The position numbers and the translations under genes were made by a program. From Betaproteobacteria bacterium (GTDB lineage: Bacteria > Pseudomonadota > Gammaproteobacteria > Burkholderiales > Burkholderiaceae_D), in assembly GCA_025356395.1 (NCBI GenBank), contig JANXTA010000007.1:1-52346 (forward strand): 52,346 nt of DNA, read 5' to 3'. Positions 28,919 to 38,165 of this stretch are shown here, in pieces. The notes beneath the pieces were generated by a model that saw only the letters and a program-made list of their open reading frames with translations, made no database searches and was not told the origin of the DNA. Position 1 is the first letter of the stretch, and every line of letters starts with the position of its first letter.

Positions 28919-28931
28919 CGCGATCTCCTCT

Positions 28932-30392
28932 TCACTTTGCACCCCAGTGCGGAATGTGATGGCTGCCGAGCGAGACCGCGACGTTCTTCGGCTCGCAGAA
29001 GACCTCGTAGCTCCACGTCCCGCCCTCGCGTCCCGTACCCGAGGCCTTCGTGCCGCCGAAGGGCTGGCGCAGGTCGCGGACGTTCTGGCTGTTGACGAAG
29101 CACATACCGGCCTCCACCGCCGCGGCCACGCGATGCGCACGGCCGATGTTCTCGGTCCAGACGTAGCTGCTCAATCCGTAGGCGATGTCGTTGGCCAGAC
29201 GGATGGCATCGGCTTCGTCCCTGAACGGGATCAGGCAGGCGACCGGTCCGAAGATTTCTTCCTGCGCGATCCGCATGCGGTTGTCCACGTCCGCGAAGAC
29301 GGTCGGCAGCACGTAGTTGCCGTTCTTCACGCGGTCGGTCAATGCCGGCGACCCGAGACCGCCGCAGACCAGCGTCGCACCCTCGCTCGGACCCAGCTCG
29401 ATGTAGCCGCGAACCTTCGCGAGATGGCCTTGCGAGATCATCGGCCCGATGACCGTGTCGGCGTCCTGCGGGTCGCCCACCGCGATCGCCTTCGCGCGAT
29501 CCGCGAAACGGGCGACGAAGTCGGCGTAGATCGATTGCTGCACGAGGATGCGCGAGCCCGCGGTACAGCGCTCTCCGTTGTTGCTGAAGATCATGAAGAG
29601 GGCCGCGTCGAGGGCACGCGGCAGGTCCGCGTCCTCGAAGATCACGAAGGGACTCTTGCCGCCGAGTTCCATGCTGAACTTCTTCAGTCCGGCCGCCTTG
29701 ACGATGCGGTTGCCGGTCGCGGTCGATCCCGTGAACGAGATGGCTCGCACGTCCGGATGCGCGACGAGGGGCTCGCCCGCTTCCCTGCCGTAGCCGTGCA
29801 CGACGTTGAGCACGCCGGCCGGGATACCGGCCTCGAGGGCCAGCTCGCCGAGACGGGCCGCCGTCAGTGGCGACAGCTCGCTCATCTTGAGCACCGCAGT
29901 GTTGCCGAACGCGAGGCAGGGTGCGACCTTCCAGGTAGCCGTCATGAACGGCACGTTCCACGGCGAGATCAGCGCGCAGACGCCAACCGGATGGAACAGC
30001 GTGTAGTTTAGGTGCGTGTCGGTCGGATAGGTCTGCCCGTCGACGCGCACGCACATCTCCGCGAAGTAGGTGAAATTGTCCGCGGCGCGCGGGATCAGTT
30101 GCTTGCCGGTCTGGCTGATGGTCTGACCGCAATCGTCGGTCTCCGTCTTCGCGATCTCCGGCACGTGCGCCGCGATCAGTTCGCCCAGCTTGCGGATGCG
30201 CGTGGCACGTTGTGGCGCGGGCATGCCGGCCCATCCGGGGAACGCCGCCTTCGCCGCAGCCACCGCCGCGTCGACCTCTCGCTCCCCGCCCGATGCGACC
30301 TCGGCCAGGACTTCCTGCGTGGCCGGGTTGATGGTCTCGAAGTAGTGTTCGCTGGCGACGCTCTTGCCAGCGATGAGGTGATCGATACGCAT
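28932..30392 (-). CDS. hpaE: 5-carboxymethyl-2-hydroxymuconate semialdehyde dehydrogenase
   Basis: The 486-residue aldehyde dehydrogenase should oxidise the ring-cleavage product of homoprotocatechuate using NAD+. The catalytic cysteine is in NNGERCTAGSR near residue 285, the general base in SMELGGKSPFVIF near residue 250, and the cofactor segment in ISPWNVPFMTATWKVAP near residue 140. The start ATG at 30392 (MRIDHLIAGKSV) is two bases after the hpaG2 stop. Clustering with two HpaG-type genes, a ring-cleavage pair and HpaR supports the hpaE assignment over other dehydrogenases of the betaine-aldehyde type. Confidence 0.88.
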   Translation of the reverse strand: MRIDHLIAGKSVASEHYFETINPATQEVLAEVASGGEREVDAAVAAAKAAFPGWAGMPAPQRATRIRKLGELIAAHVPEIAKTETDDCGQTISQTGKQLIPRAADNFTYFAEMCVRVDGQTYPTDTHLNYTLFHPVGVCALISPWNVPFMTATWKVAPCLAFGNTAVLKMSELSPLTAARLGELALEAGIPAGVLNVVHGYGREAGEPLVAHPDVRAISFTGSTATGNRIVKAAGLKKFSMELGGKSPFVIFEDADLPRALDAALFMIFSNNGERCTAGSRILVQQSIYADFVARFADRAKAIAVGDPQDADTVIGPMISQGHLAKVRGYIELGPSEGATLVCGGLGSPALTDRVKNGNYVLPTVFADVDNRMRIAQEEIFGPVACLIPFRDEADAIRLANDIAYGLSSYVWTENIGRAHRVAAAVEAGMCFVNSQNVRDLRQPFGGTKASGTGREGGTWSYEVFCEPKNVAVSLGSHHIPHWGAK

Positions 30393-30394
30393 GT

Positions 30395-31153
30395 TCAATC
30401 CTTCGCGGCCAGGTCGGCGCCGATCGTGCTGACAAGGCGGCAGATGCCGTCGATCTCGGTGATCACCTCGTCGCCGACCTTGCAGTCGGCCACGCCTTCG
30501 GGCGTACCGGTCAGGATCACGTCGCCAGGGCTCAGGGTCATGAAGCTCGACAGGTGGGCGATCAGGCCGGGCACGTCGTTGACCATGTTCCTCGTGTTGC
30601 CATCCTGGGTCAGCGTGCCGTTGATCCAGGTCCGCAGCCGCAGGTCCATCGGGTCGGGCACGTCCGCGGCGTCGACGATCCAGGGACCGATCGGCGTGCA
30701 GGTGTCGCGGTTCTTGACGCGCAAGTTGGGACGATAGTAGTTCTCGAGGTAGTCGCGGATCGCGTAGTCGTTCGCGACCGTGTAGCCGCTGACGACTTCG
30801 TAGGCGCGTTCGCGCCTGACATTCCTGCAGCGCGTCCCGATCACGACCGCGAGCTCGCACTCGTAGTGCATGTACGCCACCTCGGCGGGACGGACCGTGA
30901 CGGACCGATGGCCGATCAGCGTGTTCGGTCCCTTGAGGAACACCAGCGGCTCCTCGGGCGCGCTGCCGAAGGCCAGCTCCTTCGCGTGATCGGCATAGTT
31001 GAGGCCGAGCGCGAAGATCGTTCCGAACTCGAGAGGCGGCAACCAGTGCAGCGCCGACTCGTCGACCAGGTCGCCGTCCGGCAGGCGCACCCGGTCACCG
31101 TCCGCAGTCACGGCCACCACGTCGCTCCGATCCAGGATGCGACCGACCTTCAC
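30395..31153 (-). CDS. hpaG2: Fumarylacetoacetate-hydrolase-family isomerase/decarboxylase, HpaG C-half type
   Basis: The 252-residue protein has the FAH fold with FALGLNYADHAKEL near residue 48, FLKGPNTLIGH, the metal ligands in HYECELAVVIG near residue 96, ANDYAIRDYLE and the C-terminal DVILTGTPEGVA. This matches the C-terminal half of E. coli HpaG, which decarboxylates 5-oxopent-3-ene-1,2,5-tricarboxylate. It overlaps hpaG1 by four bases. In enterobacteria the two halves are one fused gene; here they are separate. Confidence 0.88.
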   Translation of the reverse strand: MKVGRILDRSDVVAVTADGDRVRLPDGDLVDESALHWLPPLEFGTIFALGLNYADHAKELAFGSAPEEPLVFLKGPNTLIGHRSVTVRPAEVAYMHYECELAVVIGTRCRNVRRERAYEVVSGYTVANDYAIRDYLENYYRPNLRVKNRDTCTPIGPWIVDAADVPDPMDLRLRTWINGTLTQDGNTRNMVNDVPGLIAHLSSFMTLSPGDVILTGTPEGVADCKVGDEVITEIDGICRLVSTIGADLAAKD

Positions 31154-31827
31154 GCCGGGATCTCCTCGACGACCACGCCGTGCGTCAGGACGCCGAGACC
31201 GGGCACCTCGATACGCACGCGGTCGCCGACCCGGGCGAGCGGCGCCTCGTCGGGCAGGCCGAGCAGCACGACGTCCCCTGCTTCGAGCGTCATGAAGGCG
31301 GTCATCTCCTCGAGCAACTGCGGCAAGCTTCGAACCAGGTCGGAAAGGCGGCGACGATGGACGATCCCTTCGTCGATCGAGATCAGCACGTCGGCCGCTG
31401 CGACATCGAATCCTTCGGGCATCGAAGCGAGACTCATGGGACAGAAGCCGTCGCGACAGCGCTGGCGAATCGCCGGGCGGTAGTACAAGTCGTGGGGAAG
31501 CGTGACGTCGCTGACGATGACGAAGCCGCTCACGTGATCGAGGGCGTTCGCGGCCTTCACCGCGCGGGCCCGCGAGCCGATCACCGCGCCGACCGTGCCG
31601 TCGATGCGCACGGCATCCGCTGACGCCGGGATCGCCACCATGCAGCCGTCGGCGGCAATCGTGTTGCGCGACTTGATGTAGAGGATCGGCGCCTGCGGCG
31701 GCGCCTTGTAAGGCGGTTGCGTGAAGGAGGACTCCAGGCGTACCACGGTCGCGCGATCGTTCAGCAGGACCCCGTAGATAGTCCCGATGGAAGCGGCGGC
31801 TGCACCTGCTTCTGCGGACACTTGCAT
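31150..31827 (-). CDS. hpaG1: Fumarylacetoacetate-hydrolase-family protein, HpaG N-half type
   Basis: The 225-residue protein contains IYGVLLNDRATVVRL, LYIKSRNTI near residue 50, GTVGAVIGSRARAV near residue 77 and the C-terminal EAGDVVLLGLPDEAP, as in the N-terminal half of HpaG, thought to act as the isomerase part of the pathway. The metal-ligand motif ExE of the FAH family is weaker here (GTVGAVIG), as in other HpaG1 proteins. It is the first gene of the hpa operon and starts 14 bases from the palindromic operator at 31841-31858. Confidence 0.83.
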   Translation of the reverse strand: MQVSAEAGAAAASIGTIYGVLLNDRATVVRLESSFTQPPYKAPPQAPILYIKSRNTIAADGCMVAIPASADAVRIDGTVGAVIGSRARAVKAANALDHVSGFVIVSDVTLPHDLYYRPAIRQRCRDGFCPMSLASMPEGFDVAAADVLISIDEGIVHRRRLSDLVRSLPQLLEEMTAFMTLEAGDVVLLGLPDEAPLARVGDRVRIEVPGLGVLTHGVVVEEIPA

Positions 31828-31840
31828 GATGTCTCCTTAC

Positions 31841-31858
31841 TAGTTAACGTGTTAACTA
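31841..31858. promoter_or_regulatory. Palindromic operator for the HpaR/MarR regulator
   Basis: TAGTTAACGTGTTAACTA is a perfect inverted repeat with 8-base arms around a 2-base spacer. It lies in the 68-base gap between hpaG1 (minus) and the MarR-family gene (plus), where an autoregulated repressor would bind. The surrounding DNA is GC-rich, which makes this AT-rich palindrome stand out. Confidence 0.8.
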
Positions 31859-31895
31859 TATCGAGGCGACCCTTTTGCGTCAACACGTCACCTGC

Positions 31896-32381
31896 ATGAA
31901 GACCGTCAAGCCCGCCGAGCCGCTCCGCACATTTTCCAGGTCGCTGCCGATGGCGCTGCTGCGGGCGCGCGATGCCGTCATGTCGAATTTCAGGCCGATG
32001 CTCCGCGAACACGGCCTGACGGAACAGCAATGGCGGGTCCTGCGTGCGCTCGAGGCGTCCTCGATTCCCCTTCGCTTGGGCGAGATCGGACAGCAGACCT
32101 ACCTGAGCATGCCGAGCCTGTCGCGCCTGTTGAAGACGCTCGAGACGCGGGGGCTGGTCCGTCGAGCGGTCCACGCGGACGACCTGCGGGCCGCCCAGGT
32201 CACCCTGTCGCCGAAAGGTCGTCGGTTGATCGCGCGGATCGCGCCGATCTCCGAAGCGCACTACGAACAGATCACGGCGACGATCGGTGCCCACGATATC
32301 GAGGCGCTTTACGCGCTCCTCGAGCGCGTACTGAACACGCTGTCGTCCGCCAAAGAGCCGGTCGAAGTCGACGAGGGCTGA
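31896..32381 (+). CDS. hpaR: MarR-family repressor of aromatic catabolism, HpaR type
   Basis: The 161-residue protein has the MarR winged-helix fold. Features are FSRSLPMALLRARDAVM near the start, EHGLTEQQWRVLRALE near residue 40, the recognition region LSMPSLSRLLKTLETRGLV near residue 70 and the wing VHADDLRAAQVTLSPKG. This is close to HpaR/HpcR, which represses homoprotocatechuate catabolism and is released by the aromatic substrate. An upstream TTG at 31875 is in frame, but the ATG at 31896 gives the usual N-terminus. It is divergent from the hpa operon across a palindromic operator. Confidence 0.9.
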   Translation: MKTVKPAEPLRTFSRSLPMALLRARDAVMSNFRPMLREHGLTEQQWRVLRALEASSIPLRLGEIGQQTYLSMPSLSRLLKTLETRGLVRRAVHADDLRAAQVTLSPKGRRLIARIAPISEAHYEQITATIGAHDIEALYALLERVLNTLSSAKEPVEVDEG

Positions 32382-32409
32382 CGGGTCTTTCGGGACGGCA
32401 CCGGCATCG

Positions 32410-33102
32410 CTAGATGGAGCCGATCGCGAAGACGGACTCTCCTTCGACCCATCGCCTGCGCATCGACGGATCGTGCAGGGCCGCGACGACGGCACCCACC
32501 AGTTCGACCCCCGTGGCATCGACACCGAAGTCGGCATAAGCCATCGTCGTTCCCCGGATCAGCGCCTGCGCACCGAGCGCAAGCTCGAGATCCTGGGGAA
32601 TGGAGGGTGCATACGAAGTGCATCGGGTCACGTCGGTCGAATGTGCCTTGCGGCAGGCCGTAGGACGCACGGCGTAGATGGAGCACAGGTGATCGATCAG
32701 GAAAGGACAGGCCGGCCTGGTGGCCCACGTTGCATCGGCCTGCGACGGCAACGCGAGGCGACGCTCGAGAGCTGCGATGAGTTCCGTGCGCTCGGCGGTC
32801 GGACGCCCGTCGATCTCGGTGACGATCGCGAAAACTTCCGGCGCGCTCGTCTCGACGCGTGCCTTGCAGCAGTGACTGCACCCGGCTTCGCAATCGATCC
32901 GCTTGCCGTCGGCCCGAGCCTTCGCGACGAGTCCGTCGACGCCGTGCTGCACGTTCGCGACGAACGCGATCACCGCGTCTTCGGCGCGATGTCCGGCCAG
33001 ATGCATCGCACCCGCGCGTCGCACGTTCTCGACCGACTGCGCAAAGGCCGCCTGCTCGTGCGGTCCGAGCAGTGGACCCGGTTCGGGGGTGGGCTCGTTC
33101 AT
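32410..33102 (-). CDS. YkgJ-family cysteine-cluster (Zn/Fe) protein
   Basis: The 230-residue protein carries the YkgJ-type cysteine set: CEAGCSHCCKARV near residue 70, CPFLIDHLC near residue 133 and YAVRPTACRKAHSTD near residue 146. These cysteines are thought to bind zinc or an iron-sulfur cluster; the function of the family is not established. The ATG at 33102 gives MNEPTPEPGPLLGPHE; more upstream starts are possible. It is convergent with hpaR and divergent from the dehydratase gene, 88 bases away. Confidence 0.8.
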   Translation of the reverse strand: MNEPTPEPGPLLGPHEQAAFAQSVENVRRAGAMHLAGHRAEDAVIAFVANVQHGVDGLVAKARADGKRIDCEAGCSHCCKARVETSAPEVFAIVTEIDGRPTAERTELIAALERRLALPSQADATWATRPACPFLIDHLCSIYAVRPTACRKAHSTDVTRCTSYAPSIPQDLELALGAQALIRGTTMAYADFGVDATGVELVGAVVAALHDPSMRRRWVEGESVFAIGSI

Positions 33103-33190
33103 GGGATCGTTTCGCACATTCTCCAGAGTATTGCCCCAGGGGCGATGATCCGGATCTGCGAAGACGCGTGACCCATCAGGACGACCATCG

Positions 33191-34918
33191 ATGAACGACA
33201 CCAAGGACCGACCCGTCGGTCTCGACAACGGACTGACGAACTACGGCGACCTCGACTTCGCACGTTACCTGCGACGTTCGTTCGCGCGCTCGATGGGCCT
33301 CTCGACGACGCTTCTGGAAAGGCCCATCGTCGGCATCGCGATGACGCCGTCGGGCTTCAACAACTGCCACCGCACCATGCCCGAACTGGTCGAGGCCGTG
33401 TCGCGCGGCGTGCTCGCCGCAGGTGCGCTGCCGATGCCCTTTCCCACGATCTCGCTCGGCGAAGTGTTCCTCAATCCGACCAGCATGGTCTATCGCAACC
33501 TGATGTCGATGGACACCGAGGAGATGATCGTCGCGCAGCCGATGGATGCCGTGGTCCTGATCGGCGGCTGCGACAAGACCGTGCCCGCACAGCTGATGGG
33601 AGCCGCGTCAGCAAACCGTCCGGCGATCCAGCTCGTCACCGGTCCGATGATGACCGGCCGCCATCGCGGCCAGCGGCTCGGCGCCTGTACCGACTGTCGC
33701 GGCTACTGGTCGAAGTACCGCGCCGGCACCGTCGACTTGGCCGAGATCGACCTCGTCGAAGGACGCCTGTCGGTGACGGCCGGCACGTGCGCGGTGATGG
33801 GCACGGCGAGCACCATGGCCTGCATCGCCGAGACCCTCGGCATGTCGCTGCCAGGCACGGCCGCGATCCCCGCAGTGCATGCGGACCGCCTGGTCGCGGC
33901 CGAGGAAAGCGGACGGGCCGCGGTCGCGCTGATCCATCGGCCGATCCGGCCGGACCAGGTCATCACGCCCCACTCGGTCGAGAACGCCTTCCGCGTCCTG
34001 ATGGCGATCGGCGGATCGACCAACGCGATCGTTCACCTGACGGCGATCGCGGGCCGCCTCGGCATCCGCGTCTCCAACGCGCGCCTGAACCAGCTCTCGG
34101 ACGAGACCCCGGTGCTGGTCGACCTGAAACCCGTCGGCGACGGCTACATGGAGGACTTCCATGCGGCCGGCGGCATGGGCGCACTGCTGCGCGAACTCAG
34201 GCCGCTGCTGCATCTCGACACCATCGACATCACCGGCTGCACGCTGGCAGAGCGCCTGGACGAGCCCCTCGAATGGGTCGATCGCCTTGTCATCCGGCCA
34301 TTCGACGATCCGGTGTCGAAGGTCGGTGGCCTCGTCGCGCTGTCCGGTTCGCTCGCGCCCGACGGCGCGATCTTCAAGCGTGCCGCGGCGACGCCGGCGC
34401 TGTTCGAATCCGAGGGAAGGGCCGTAGTCTTCGACGGTCTGGCAGATCTTGCGAAGCGCATCGACGATCCCGACCTCGACGTGCGGGCCGACGACTTCCT
34501 CGTGCTGCAGAACATTGGTCCGCAAGCGGCCGGCATGCCCGAAGCCGGCTACCTGCCGATCCCGAAGAAGCTCGCGCAGGCGGGCGTCAAGGACATGGTG
34601 CGCATCTCCGACGGGCGCATGTCGGGTACGGCGTTCGGCTCGATCGTGCTGCACGTTGCGCCGGAGGCGGCGATCGGTGGCCCGCTCGCGGCGGTCCGCA
34701 ACGGCGACCGCATCCGGCTGTCGATCGCCGAGAAACGGATCGACCTGCTGGTCGACGCGGCAGAGATTGCGCGACGACTCGCGACGATCGAGCCGCTGCC
34801 CGTGCCGCCACGCGGCTACAAGGCGCTCTACCGCAAGACGGTGCTGCAGGCCGGCGGCGGCTGCGACTTCGACTTCCTGACGAGCGATGGCTCGCTGCGC
34901 AAGGACGACGCCGCGTGA
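33191..34918 (+). CDS. IlvD/Edd-family dehydratase (sugar-acid or dihydroxy-acid)
   Basis: The 575-residue protein is an iron-sulfur dehydratase. The cluster cysteines are in LIGGCDKTVPAQLMGA near residue 120, GACTDCRGYW near residue 165 and AGTCAVMGTASTM near residue 197. The C-terminal swivelling domain has RISDGRMSGTAFGSI near residue 475. The GACTDCRGYW context and the lack of neighbouring branched-chain genes resemble the pentonate (arabinonate/xylonate) dehydratase branch more than IlvD, but this is inference. It stands alone downstream of a divergent YkgJ-type gene and 81 bases before the copper cluster. Confidence 0.83.
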   Translation: MNDTKDRPVGLDNGLTNYGDLDFARYLRRSFARSMGLSTTLLERPIVGIAMTPSGFNNCHRTMPELVEAVSRGVLAAGALPMPFPTISLGEVFLNPTSMVYRNLMSMDTEEMIVAQPMDAVVLIGGCDKTVPAQLMGAASANRPAIQLVTGPMMTGRHRGQRLGACTDCRGYWSKYRAGTVDLAEIDLVEGRLSVTAGTCAVMGTASTMACIAETLGMSLPGTAAIPAVHADRLVAAEESGRAAVALIHRPIRPDQVITPHSVENAFRVLMAIGGSTNAIVHLTAIAGRLGIRVSNARLNQLSDETPVLVDLKPVGDGYMEDFHAAGGMGALLRELRPLLHLDTIDITGCTLAERLDEPLEWVDRLVIRPFDDPVSKVGGLVALSGSLAPDGAIFKRAAATPALFESEGRAVVFDGLADLAKRIDDPDLDVRADDFLVLQNIGPQAAGMPEAGYLPIPKKLAQAGVKDMVRISDGRMSGTAFGSIVLHVAPEAAIGGPLAAVRNGDRIRLSIAEKRIDLLVDAAEIARRLATIEPLPVPPRGYKALYRKTVLQAGGGCDFDFLTSDGSLRKDDAA

Positions 34919-34999
34919 TGGCTGCAGCTTGATCAGGTCTGCCCGCAGGACGGCGCACGAGCACGACAGGAAATCGCTTCGGCTAGACTCCGGGCCTTC

Positions 35000-35386
35000 A
35001 TGAACCGCCGCCGTCGTTTCCATCGCTCGATGACCGCCTTCTGCGTGGTCTTCTCGCTGCTGTTCTCACAGCTGGCGCTGGCGCGCTACGTGTGTCCGAC
35101 CAGGATCGACGCGAGTCCGATGGCGGACATGGCCGCGTCCCGCATGCCGTGCGAAGCGATGGACGAGGCGCAGCCGGTCCTCTGCCATCAACACGCGGTC
35201 GATGCCGCCCAGGCTTTCGAAGTCCTCAAGGTCGTCTCCCCTTCCCTGCCGGCCGTGATCCAAGTGCTGGTGTCGCCCGTCGCTCTCGAACCGACGGACG
35301 CCGGCCGCGCGATACGGCTGGCCACGGCCGAGGCCCAGCCTCCGCCGGACCCGCTCTTCCTCTCCACGCTCAGACTCCGCGTCTGA
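35000..35386 (+). CDS. Small secreted Cys/His/Met-containing protein of the copper cluster
   Basis: This 128-residue protein has an arginine-rich N-terminus and a signal segment (MTAFCVVFSLLFSQLALA), followed by a short mature part with RYVCPTRIDASPMADM, SRMPCEAMDE and LCHQHAVD. These Cys, His and Met residues could bind copper. It is the first gene before cusC, 74 bases upstream, so it is probably a periplasmic metal-binding accessory of the efflux system. I do not recognise a named family. The sequence TAGACT about 16 bases upstream of the ATG could be a -10 element. Confidence 0.7.
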   Translation: MNRRRRFHRSMTAFCVVFSLLFSQLALARYVCPTRIDASPMADMAASRMPCEAMDEAQPVLCHQHAVDAAQAFEVLKVVSPSLPAVIQVLVSPVALEPTDAGRAIRLATAEAQPPPDPLFLSTLRLRV

Positions 35387-35460
35387 CCACTCCGTCGATG
35401 GATCGGTGCTGGAGCGGCTTGCCGTTTCCTGCTTGAAGTCCGTTCGTCCCTGGAGTGGCC

Positions 35461-36693
35461 ATGCCCCACGTCTTCCTGTGCGCGACCGCGATGGTCGCCG
35501 CGCTACTGCCCGCCTTGGCGGCGGCAGAACCTTTCACCCTCGAGCAGGCCGTCGACGTCGCCATCCGGCGTTCCGAGTCGGCGCGCTCGGGTCGTGCCGG
35601 TCTGGCCAGTGCGTCAGCGGTGACCCTCGCCGCGTCCGAGCTGCCCGATCCCGTGTTGCGACTGGCGCTCGAAGACCTGCCGGTCACGGGCGCCGATCGC
35701 TTCCACACGGCGCGGGATTCGATGACGACGAAACGCATCGGTCTCGCGCAGGAATGGTCGTCGAGCGACAAGCGTGCGGCGCGCAAGGCAGCCGCAGAGG
35801 CGGTCGTCGGTCGTGAATCCATCACGCTGCAGTCGGCACTGGCCAATACGAGGTTGCAGACGACGCTCGCCTACCTCGATGCCTTCTACGCCGCGGAGTC
35901 GCTCGAGCTGACGACGCTGATGGCGCACCACGCGCACGAGGAACTCGCGCTGTCGCGAGCCCGCCTCGCATCGGCCACCGGTTCCGGTCAGGAGGTGCTG
36001 GGCCTCACGGGCGCGCTGGGCATTGCCGAAGACGACGCCGCCGAGGTCGCGCAACAGGCGAGCGTCGCCGACGTAGCGCTGGAACGCTGGGTGGGCTTCC
36101 ATGCGAGCGAACTGGCCAGTGCCGTTCCCTTCGCGATCTTGGACGAGCCTTCGTATGTCGCGCGTCACCCCGCCGTGATGGCGGCACGGCGCGACACCGA
36201 CGTCGCCGAACGAGCCGTCACCGTGGCCGCAACGAATCGCAATCCCGACTGGACCTGGGAAGTCGGCTATGCCCAGCGCACGGGTTACTCCGATCTCGTC
36301 ACCGTGGGCGTCAGCATTCCGCTGCCAATCGCACGTGATCGACGACAGGATCGCGAGACGGCTTCGAAGCTCGCACTCGTCGAGCGTGTCGACGCCGACC
36401 GGGCCGAAGCGGTGCGGGCAGCCACGGTCGAGTACCGCGGCCTGGCCAGCAATCGGCAACGCCTCGCGGACCGCATCGCGCGTTATCGGCTGGGCGTGGT
36501 GACGGTCGCCGAGCAGCGCACTGCCGCGGCGACGGCCGGCTATCGCTCGAACCAGGCGAGCCTGGTCACGTTGTTCGAGGCGCGCCACGCGGAAGTGGAG
36601 GCGCGACGAAAGCTGCTGACGCTGCAACGTGACCTCGCCAGGACCGAGGCCGAGCTGGCCTTCAGGCCGCTCGCCGACGAGACCGCACGATGA
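35461..36693 (+). CDS. cusC: TolC-family outer-membrane channel of copper/silver efflux
   Basis: The 410-residue protein starts MPHVFLCATAMVAALLPALA (signal peptide ending near AAAEP) and is rich in long amphipathic helices, with the repeated outer-membrane-efflux features FTLEQAVDVAIRRS near residue 25 and NPDWTWEVGYAQRTGYSD near residue 258. It should form the outer-membrane tunnel for the CusBA pump. GGAG is placed five bases before the ATG at 35461; the GTG two codons earlier overlaps that site. It overlaps cusB by four bases (ATGA). Confidence 0.87.
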   Translation: MPHVFLCATAMVAALLPALAAAEPFTLEQAVDVAIRRSESARSGRAGLASASAVTLAASELPDPVLRLALEDLPVTGADRFHTARDSMTTKRIGLAQEWSSSDKRAARKAAAEAVVGRESITLQSALANTRLQTTLAYLDAFYAAESLELTTLMAHHAHEELALSRARLASATGSGQEVLGLTGALGIAEDDAAEVAQQASVADVALERWVGFHASELASAVPFAILDEPSYVARHPAVMAARRDTDVAERAVTVAATNRNPDWTWEVGYAQRTGYSDLVTVGVSIPLPIARDRRQDRETASKLALVERVDADRAEAVRAATVEYRGLASNRQRLADRIARYRLGVVTVAEQRTAAATAGYRSNQASLVTLFEARHAEVEARRKLLTLQRDLARTEAELAFRPLADETAR

Positions 36694-38165
36694 GCCGCGC
36701 ACGATCGACGCTCGCCGCGATGGTCGGCGTTCTCCTGATAGCCGGAAGCGCGTTCTATCTCGGTCGTGCCACGAGCCCGTCGACCGTCGTCGCGGCGCAA
36801 CCAGCGGACGCGAGGAGAGTCCTCTACTGGCACGACCCGATGGTGCCGGCACAACGCTTCGACAAGCCCGGTAAGTCGCCCTTCATGGACATGCAGCTCG
36901 TGCCGGTCTATTCCGACGAGGCAGGCGATGCGAAGGGCGTGAGCGTGAGTGCGGGTGTGCAGCAGAACCTCGGCATCCGCTACACGACAGTGCGAAGTGA
37001 GCAGGTCGCCTCGTCGTTCGATGCCATCGGGACCGTGCAATTCGACGAGCGCCTGAATGTCGCCGTGCAGACACGAGTGGCCGGCTACGTCGAAAGGCTG
37101 TTCGTCCGCGCGCCGATGGAAAGGGTACGCAAAGGCCAGGCCCTCGCAACGATCTTCGCGCCGGAATGGCTGGGGCCGTTGAACGAGCTGGTTGCGCTGA
37201 AGCGCGCCGGAGTCGCCGACGACCTGGTCGCCGCGGCACGCGAGCGCACGCGGGCGATGTCGATCCCGATCGAGCTCGTGAGACAGGCCGAGGCAGGCGG
37301 CATACCGACCGCGCGCTTCACGCTGACGGCGCCTGCGAGCGGCGTGATCGCCGAACTCGGCGTGCGCGAAGGCGTGGCGGTGACGCCCGGCACGACGCTA
37401 TTCCGCGTCGCGGGTCTCGAAAGGATCTGGGCCGTCGCCGACGTTCCCGAGGTCCAGGCGATCCGCCTCGCGGCCGGCCAGAAGGTCAGGGCGACGCTGC
37501 AGGCAGATCCCTCGCAGTCCTTCGATGGAACCTTGACCGAAATCATTCCCGAGGTCAGTGCCACGACCCGCACGCTGAAGGCGCGCTTCGAGGTGGACAA
37601 CCGCGCGGGCAGGCTGACGCCCGGGATGCTGCTGCGCCTCTCCATCGGCGGCGCGAGCGGGGAGCACCTGATGGTCGCGTCCGAATCCGTCATCCGCACC
37701 GGCAAGCGGGCGATCGTCATCGTGCAGCAGGAAGGTGGCGCCTTCGAGCCGCGCGACGTCGCCGTCGGCGCCGAACATGGCGACGACGTCGAAATTACGA
37801 GCGGCCTCGTCGAGGGTGAGCGGGTCGTGGCCAGCGGGCAGTTCCTGATCGACTCGGAAGCCAGCCTGCGCTCGGTCGTCGGCAACCTCGCCGCAGCTTC
37901 CGTCAGCAGTCCCTCGCCCATGACCAACCAGCACGTCGGCCAGGGCAAGGTCGAGAGCGTGACGTCCGAAACGATCACCATCTCGCACGGGCCGATCCTC
38001 TCGATGAAGTGGCCGGCCATGACGATGGGATTCGGCAAGTCCGCTGCCGCGGCCTTCGCCGACATCAGGCCGGGCGACGACGTCCGTTTCACCTTCGAGG
38101 AAGGCGGCGCGACTGGCTATCGACTGGTGTCGGTCGTCAAGGCCGTAGCCAGAGCCCGCCCGTGA
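36690..38165 (+). CDS. cusB: CusB-type membrane fusion protein with fused CusF domain
   Basis: The 491-residue periplasmic adaptor has a signal anchor (residues 10-27), the CusB metal-binding opening [20 protein letters not shown] with the following MDMQLVPVY near residue 46, a barrel-sandwich and alpha-hairpin region (about 110-230), and beta-barrel domains to about 400. The C-terminal 80 residues carry a CusF-type domain with [15 protein letters not shown] and the metal motif [10 protein letters not shown] near residue 438. The fusion means a copper chaperone is tethered to the adaptor, in addition to the free CusF downstream. Metal specificity for Cu(I)/Ag(I) is supported by the motif and by CusA. 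Confidence 0.92.
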   Translation: MSRARSTLAAMVGVLLIAGSAFYLGRATSPSTVVAAQPADARRVLYWHDPMVPAQRFDKPGKSPFMDMQLVPVYSDEAGDAKGVSVSAGVQQNLGIRYTTVRSEQVASSFDAIGTVQFDERLNVAVQTRVAGYVERLFVRAPMERVRKGQALATIFAPEWLGPLNELVALKRAGVADDLVAAARERTRAMSIPIELVRQAEAGGIPTARFTLTAPASGVIAELGVREGVAVTPGTTLFRVAGLERIWAVADVPEVQAIRLAAGQKVRATLQADPSQSFDGTLTEIIPEVSATTRTLKARFEVDNRAGRLTPGMLLRLSIGGASGEHLMVASESVIRTGKRAIVIVQQEGGAFEPRDVAVGAEHGDDVEITSGLVEGERVVASGQFLIDSEASLRSVVGNLAAASVSSPSPMTNQHVGQGKVESVTSETITISHGPILSMKWPAMTMGFGKSAAAAFADIRPGDDVRFTFEEGGATGYRLVSVVKAVARARP

